DNA from: Gammaproteobacteria bacterium
GTDB taxonomy: Bacteria > Pseudomonadota > Gammaproteobacteria > Pseudomonadales > Azotimanducaceae
Length of the DNA: 51,469 nt
NCBI GenBank assembly: GCA_009837725.1
Contig: VXSY01000171.1
Location: forward strand, 1 to 51,469
Direction: 5' to 3'
In this document: piece after piece, positions 48,687-51,469 of the stretch
Numbering within the stretch: the first letter of the stretch is position 1
Layout: each line of letters opens with the position of its first letter
Position numbers and translations under genes: made by a program
Notes under the pieces: generated by a model
Seen by the model: the letters and a program-made list of their open reading frames with translations, nothing else
Databases searched by the model: none
Told to the model about the DNA's origin: nothing

Positions 48687-48998
48687 ATGTTCAGGCTGTC
48701 TCGCTTGCGCTCCCCAAGGGCGACGTTCGCGGCCTTCGCGATGCTCGCCGCCGTCATGCTCGGCTTCGGTACGCTCGCCGAACTCTCGCTCGCCCACACG
48801 CCCGCCTTCGTGGCCGTGGAGGCGGAGGACATCGAGAGCGATTCTGAAGATGCGTCGCGCGAACTCGTGGTCTGTCCGGATGATGAGTCTTGGCCGGCTC
48901 GTTCCGTCCCGGACTTGAGCCCAGCGCGGCCCAGCGGCGGATTCCGCCCCATCGCGGCCAAGGCACCGGCGCCGAAGCGCACGCAAACCCGGGCTTAA
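48687..48998 (+). CDS. small exported or membrane-anchored protein, unknown
   Basis: 103 residues from ATG 48687 with AGGATCGG upstream. A basic start (FRLSRLRSPR) and hydrophobic AAFAMLAAVMLGFGTLAEL form a signal or anchor. It is followed by an acidic stretch (VEAEDIESDSEDASREL) and a Pro/Arg-rich basic tail (KAPAPKRTQTRA). No family is recognised. It lies 42 bp before a PspC-domain gene and may be co-transcribed with it. Confidence 0.5.
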   Translation: MFRLSRLRSPRATFAAFAMLAAVMLGFGTLAELSLAHTPAFVAVEAEDIESDSEDASRELVVCPDDESWPARSVPDLSPARPSGGFRPIAAKAPAPKRTQTRA

Positions 48999-49040
48999 CG
49001 CCACGGCAAACACGTGGATACAACGGGAGGAGAAGCAAAC

Positions 49041-49244
49041 ATGCGAGATCAACTAGAGCGCCTGCGCGGCAGCTTGGTGCGAGACCGTCGGGGATGGATC
49101 GGCGGGGTTTGCGCAGGCCTCGCCAACTTCATCAACGTCGATCCCACCTTCGTCCGCATCGGCGTGCTGGTGGCCGCCATCTTCTTCCCCAAGATCGTCA
49201 TCGCCTCTTACATCATCGCCTGGCTGTTGCTCGACAAGCGCTAA
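49041..49244 (+). CDS. PspC domain protein
   Basis: 67 residues from ATG 49041 with GGGAGGAGAAG upstream. Nearly the whole protein is a PspC domain: GWIGGVCAGLANFINVDPTF, then VRIGVLVAAIFFPKIVIASY and IIAWLLL. One amphipathic segment and one membrane helix. PspC-type proteins respond to membrane stress. Classical pspA, pspB and pspF are not here, so it is a stand-alone PspC-like protein. Confidence 0.88.
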   Translation: MRDQLERLRGSLVRDRRGWIGGVCAGLANFINVDPTFVRIGVLVAAIFFPKIVIASYIIAWLLLDKR

Positions 49245-49336
49245 AAAGGGCAAAGATGCCCTCTCCCACCAGATAAAGCCCGTCTCCCGCAAGAGAGGGC
49301 ATACTCTCTGCACTTTGCAGGCCGAGGGGATCTGGC

Positions 49337-50905
49337 ATGAGGCGCGTCGTTTCCATACTGCTCGCAGCCGCCTGGCTCGTGCCGTCTGCGGTGGGCGCGG
49401 AGCTTGCCGGGCTTGGCGCCATCAGCTTCCCCACCTCGGCCACAGGGGCGGCGCAGGAGCGCTTTCTGCGCGGAGTGACCATCCTGCACAGCTTCGGCTG
49501 GAAGCAGGCGCGGCTGGAGTTCCAGGCGGCGCAGGAACTGGACCCCGACTTCGCCATGGCCTATTGGGGCGAGTCGCTTTGCTACAACCATCCGCTCATC
49601 AGCGAGCAGGACCGGGACACGCCGAGGGAAATCCTCGCGCGACTTGGGGAAACGCCGGAAGCCCGCCTCGCAAGGGCACCGACCGCGCGCGAGAGGGGTT
49701 TCCTGAGTGCGGTGGAGGTGCTCTTCTTCGGCGAGGGTGACACGCGCGCCCGGCGGCAGGCGCATATGGAACAGATGCAGCGCTTGCATGAGGCCTTTCC
49801 CCAGGATGACGAGGTGGCCGCCTTCTATGCGCTGTCGCTCTTGATGTCGGCCGGACCGGCAGGCGAGGCGGAGCGCAGCAATGTGCTGGCGGGCGCCATC
49901 GCCCTCGAACTGCTGGCGCGAAACCCCAACCACCCCGGCGCCGCGCATTACACCATCCATGCCTTCGACGACCCGGTTCACGCTCCCCTTGCGTTGCCGG
50001 CTGCCCGCGTCTTCGCCGGCATTGCCGAGAAGGTCTCGCACGCACGCCACATGCCTTCGCACATCTTCATCCAGCGCGGCATGTGGGACCTCGTTTCCTC
50101 CTCCAACCAGTCTGCCTATGAGGCTGCCGTCGATCTCTGGGAGCCGGGCGACAGCCTCGGCGACATGGTGCACTCACTCGACTGGGGACAATATGGCGAC
50201 CTCCAGCGTGGCGACTATGAGCGCGCTGCGCTCTGGATCGAGCGGATGGAGGGAATCCGCGAGCGGGCCGGCGATCACCCTTTCGCCAGTGCCATCCTGC
50301 CGCAGGTGAGGGCACGCATGGCGATCGAGCGCGAAGCCTGGGACCCGCAGCCGGTCACGGAGGATTCCCACGCGACCGAGCTATTGGCCACGGGGCTTGG
50401 CGCCGCGCAGACGGGAGACTTGGCGCTCGCTGAAGAGGCGGCGGAGGAACTGGCCCAGAGGGCGGAGAAGGCGCGGTCCGACGACACAGACCGCTCCTAC
50501 TACGCCCAGAGCGGCAAGCCGCTCGACATCATGGCCAAGGAAGTGGCAGGAATGCTGGCCATCGCCCGGGGCGAGACCGATGCCGGGCTTGCGCTGCTCG
50601 CCGAAGGCGTCGCCATCGCCGAGTCGATGCGTCCGCCCAACGGCGCACCGAACCCCTTGAAGCCCGTCCACGAACTCCACGGCGAAGCGCTGCTGGCCGC
50701 CGACAAGCCAGCGGAAGCGCTCAAAGCCTTTGAAGCCTCGCTGCTGCGCACGCCGAACCGCCCCCTATCCCTGCGCGGCCTTGCGCGCGCCCACGCCGCG
50801 TTGGGCGAGGAAGCGCAGGCGAGCGCGATTTACGAACACCTCCGCGAAGGTTGGAACGGCCGGCAAGTCGCTTGGCGAACGGAAGCGGAAAGCTACACAC
50901 CTTGA
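49337..50905 (+). CDS. exported TPR-repeat protein
   Basis: 522 residues. The signal peptide is VVSILLAAAWLVPSAVGA. Tetratricopeptide-like helices follow: RFLRGVTILHSFGWKQARLEFQ, ELDPDFAMAYWGES, then RNPNHPGAAHYTIHAFDDP, HARHMPSHIFIQRGMWD, and C-terminal ALKAFEASLLRTPNRPLSLRG. The HYTIHAFD and ARHMPSHIFIQRG segments are conserved in a family of secreted TPR proteins; their His residues could bind metal. Role unknown, probably protein-protein interaction in the periplasm. A composite repeat follows its stop. Confidence 0.82.
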   Translation: MRRVVSILLAAAWLVPSAVGAELAGLGAISFPTSATGAAQERFLRGVTILHSFGWKQARLEFQAAQELDPDFAMAYWGESLCYNHPLISEQDRDTPREILARLGETPEARLARAPTARERGFLSAVEVLFFGEGDTRARRQAHMEQMQRLHEAFPQDDEVAAFYALSLLMSAGPAGEAERSNVLAGAIALELLARNPNHPGAAHYTIHAFDDPVHAPLALPAARVFAGIAEKVSHARHMPSHIFIQRGMWDLVSSSNQSAYEAAVDLWEPGDSLGDMVHSLDWGQYGDLQRGDYERAALWIERMEGIRERAGDHPFASAILPQVRARMAIEREAWDPQPVTEDSHATELLATGLGAAQTGDLALAEEAAEELAQRAEKARSDDTDRSYYAQSGKPLDIMAKEVAGMLAIARGETDAGLALLAEGVAIAESMRPPNGAPNPLKPVHELHGEALLAADKPAEALKAFEASLLRTPNRPLSLRGLARAHAALGEEAQASAIYEHLREGWNGRQVAWRTEAESYTP

Positions 50906-50935
50906 CGCGCCTCCGAGCGCTGGAAAGGACGCGGC

Positions 50936-51131
50936 CTCGCACCCCCAACAACGGTGGTGGCGCGCACTTTCCTGTCACTCCCCCCTCGAGGGGGAGTCGA
51001 GAAAAGCGTCCCCGCTTTTCTCGGAGGGGGGGCCGCCGACCCAACGCCCGCACGCCCCAATCTTTGAACGAAGCCCCTCCTTTCACTCCCCACTCGCACT
51101 AGCGCCGTCTTCTACGGCGCTTACCTCCTAG
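50936..51131 (-). repeat. composite hairpin repeat, second locus
   Basis: About 195 bp filling much of the gap after the TPR gene. It has stem CGAGAAAAGCG (50998-51008) with CGCTTTTCTCG (51013-51023), the CTCGAG-centred palindrome at 50978-50996, and a family 1 hairpin at 51100-51131 (GCGCCGT with ACGGCGC). It aligns in reverse complement with about 19848-20010 through its whole length. No gene within. Confidence 0.8.
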
Positions 51132-51228
51132 CCGCAGCTGCGAGCGAGTGCGAGCACGAAGGCCAACACTTCCCTATGGCCTTGCGCCGCAGAAATGACG
51201 TTGCCGCGCCACCTCCATACGCAAGCTC

Positions 51229-51469
51229 CTAGATGATTTCGAAGTAGCGGGCCAGTTGCCAGTCGTCCACGAACCGTTCGTGGCGTTCGCTTTCCCACCT
51301 TCGGGTGGCGGCGAAGTGGTCGACGAAGGTGTCGCCGAAGAGTTCCCGCGCCGCCGCCGATGCGGCGAAGCGTTCGGCTGACTGCCGCAGCGTCGGCGAA
51401 AAGCGCAACTCGGCCGGCAGTTCGTCGGCAGCGTCGTAGGCATTGCCCTGCACGGCGGCGCCCGGTTCC
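51229..51469 (-). CDS. glutamine synthetase-family protein, C-terminal part (cut by window edge)
   Basis: 80 residues of a gene that continues beyond the window. EPGAAVQGNAYDAADELP matches the glutamine synthetase pattern of PGxxxxGNAY followed by LP. GDTFVDHFAATRRWE and the end WQLARYFEII match the C-terminal helices. Such short-C-terminus members include gamma-glutamylpolyamine synthetases (PuuA-like) and other GS-III-like enzymes, so glutamine itself may not be the product. The active site is outside the window. Confidence 0.72.
   Translation of the reverse strand, partial: EPGAAVQGNAYDAADELPAELRFSPTLRQSAERFAASAAARELFGDTFVDHFAATRRWESERHERFVDDWQLARYFEII

Overview
The window reads as a GC-rich gammaproteobacterial chromosome segment. 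The main evidence is gene order: mreB-mreC-mreD-maf-rng-yhdP-tldD with pmbA next to it, gatC-gatA-gatB divergent from mreB, a prepilin peptidase-coaE-yacG block, lptD-surA-rsmA-apaG-apaH, and lptE-holA. LptE, LptD and SurA imply a Gram-negative outer membrane. The species cannot be named. The accessory genes (BCCT transporter, PPi-type phosphofructokinase, phytanoyl-CoA dioxygenase-like and alkaline-phosphatase-superfamily enzymes) would suit an uncultured marine or host-associated lineage, which is inference only. GTG and TTG starts are common.

Layout. 61-4514: two-gene RND efflux system. 4583-9218: BCCT carrier, PPi-type 6-phosphofructokinase, secreted FG-GAP protein. 9380-18708: leuS, then about 5.3 kb of accessory genes (exported nucleoside deoxyribosyltransferase-like protein, lipoprotein carboxylesterase, two convergent related membrane proteins, GPH-type transporter), then lptE-holA. 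18809-19744: PhyH dioxygenase. 20118-31290 (minus): pmbA, tldD, yhdP, rng, maf, mreD, mreC, mreB. 31589-34781: gatCAB. 34914-36675: prepilin peptidase, coaE, yacG. 36715-42924: lptD, surA, rsmA, apaG, apaH. 43031-45517: sulfatase-fold hydrolase and Gfo/Idh/MocA oxidoreductase. 45640-48425 (minus): coiled-coil membrane protein, Urate_ox_N membrane protein, degenerate AMP-binding protein. 48687-50905: small exported protein, PspC protein, TPR protein. 51229-51469 (minus): C-terminal end of a glutamine synthetase-family gene.

How the genes work together. Much of the window serves the envelope. LptE and LptD form the outer-membrane LPS translocon and SurA folds its barrel. YhdP is a large AsmA-like envelope protein and MreBCD organise wall synthesis. 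Other genes serve translation quality (LeuRS, GatCAB, RsmA) and nucleotide hygiene (Maf, ApaH).

The most unusual layer is not protein coding. At least four families of short hairpin repeats sit at gene junctions, and their stems vary in a compensatory way between copies. Two larger related composite copies lie near 19.85-20.11 kb and 50.94-51.13 kb. Some copies extend into genes: the last codons of maf and the signal-peptide codons of lptD. A separate 237-bp element with perfect 27-bp terminal inverted repeats lies between rsmA and apaG. I see no CRISPR array, tRNA, rRNA, integrase or complete transposase gene.
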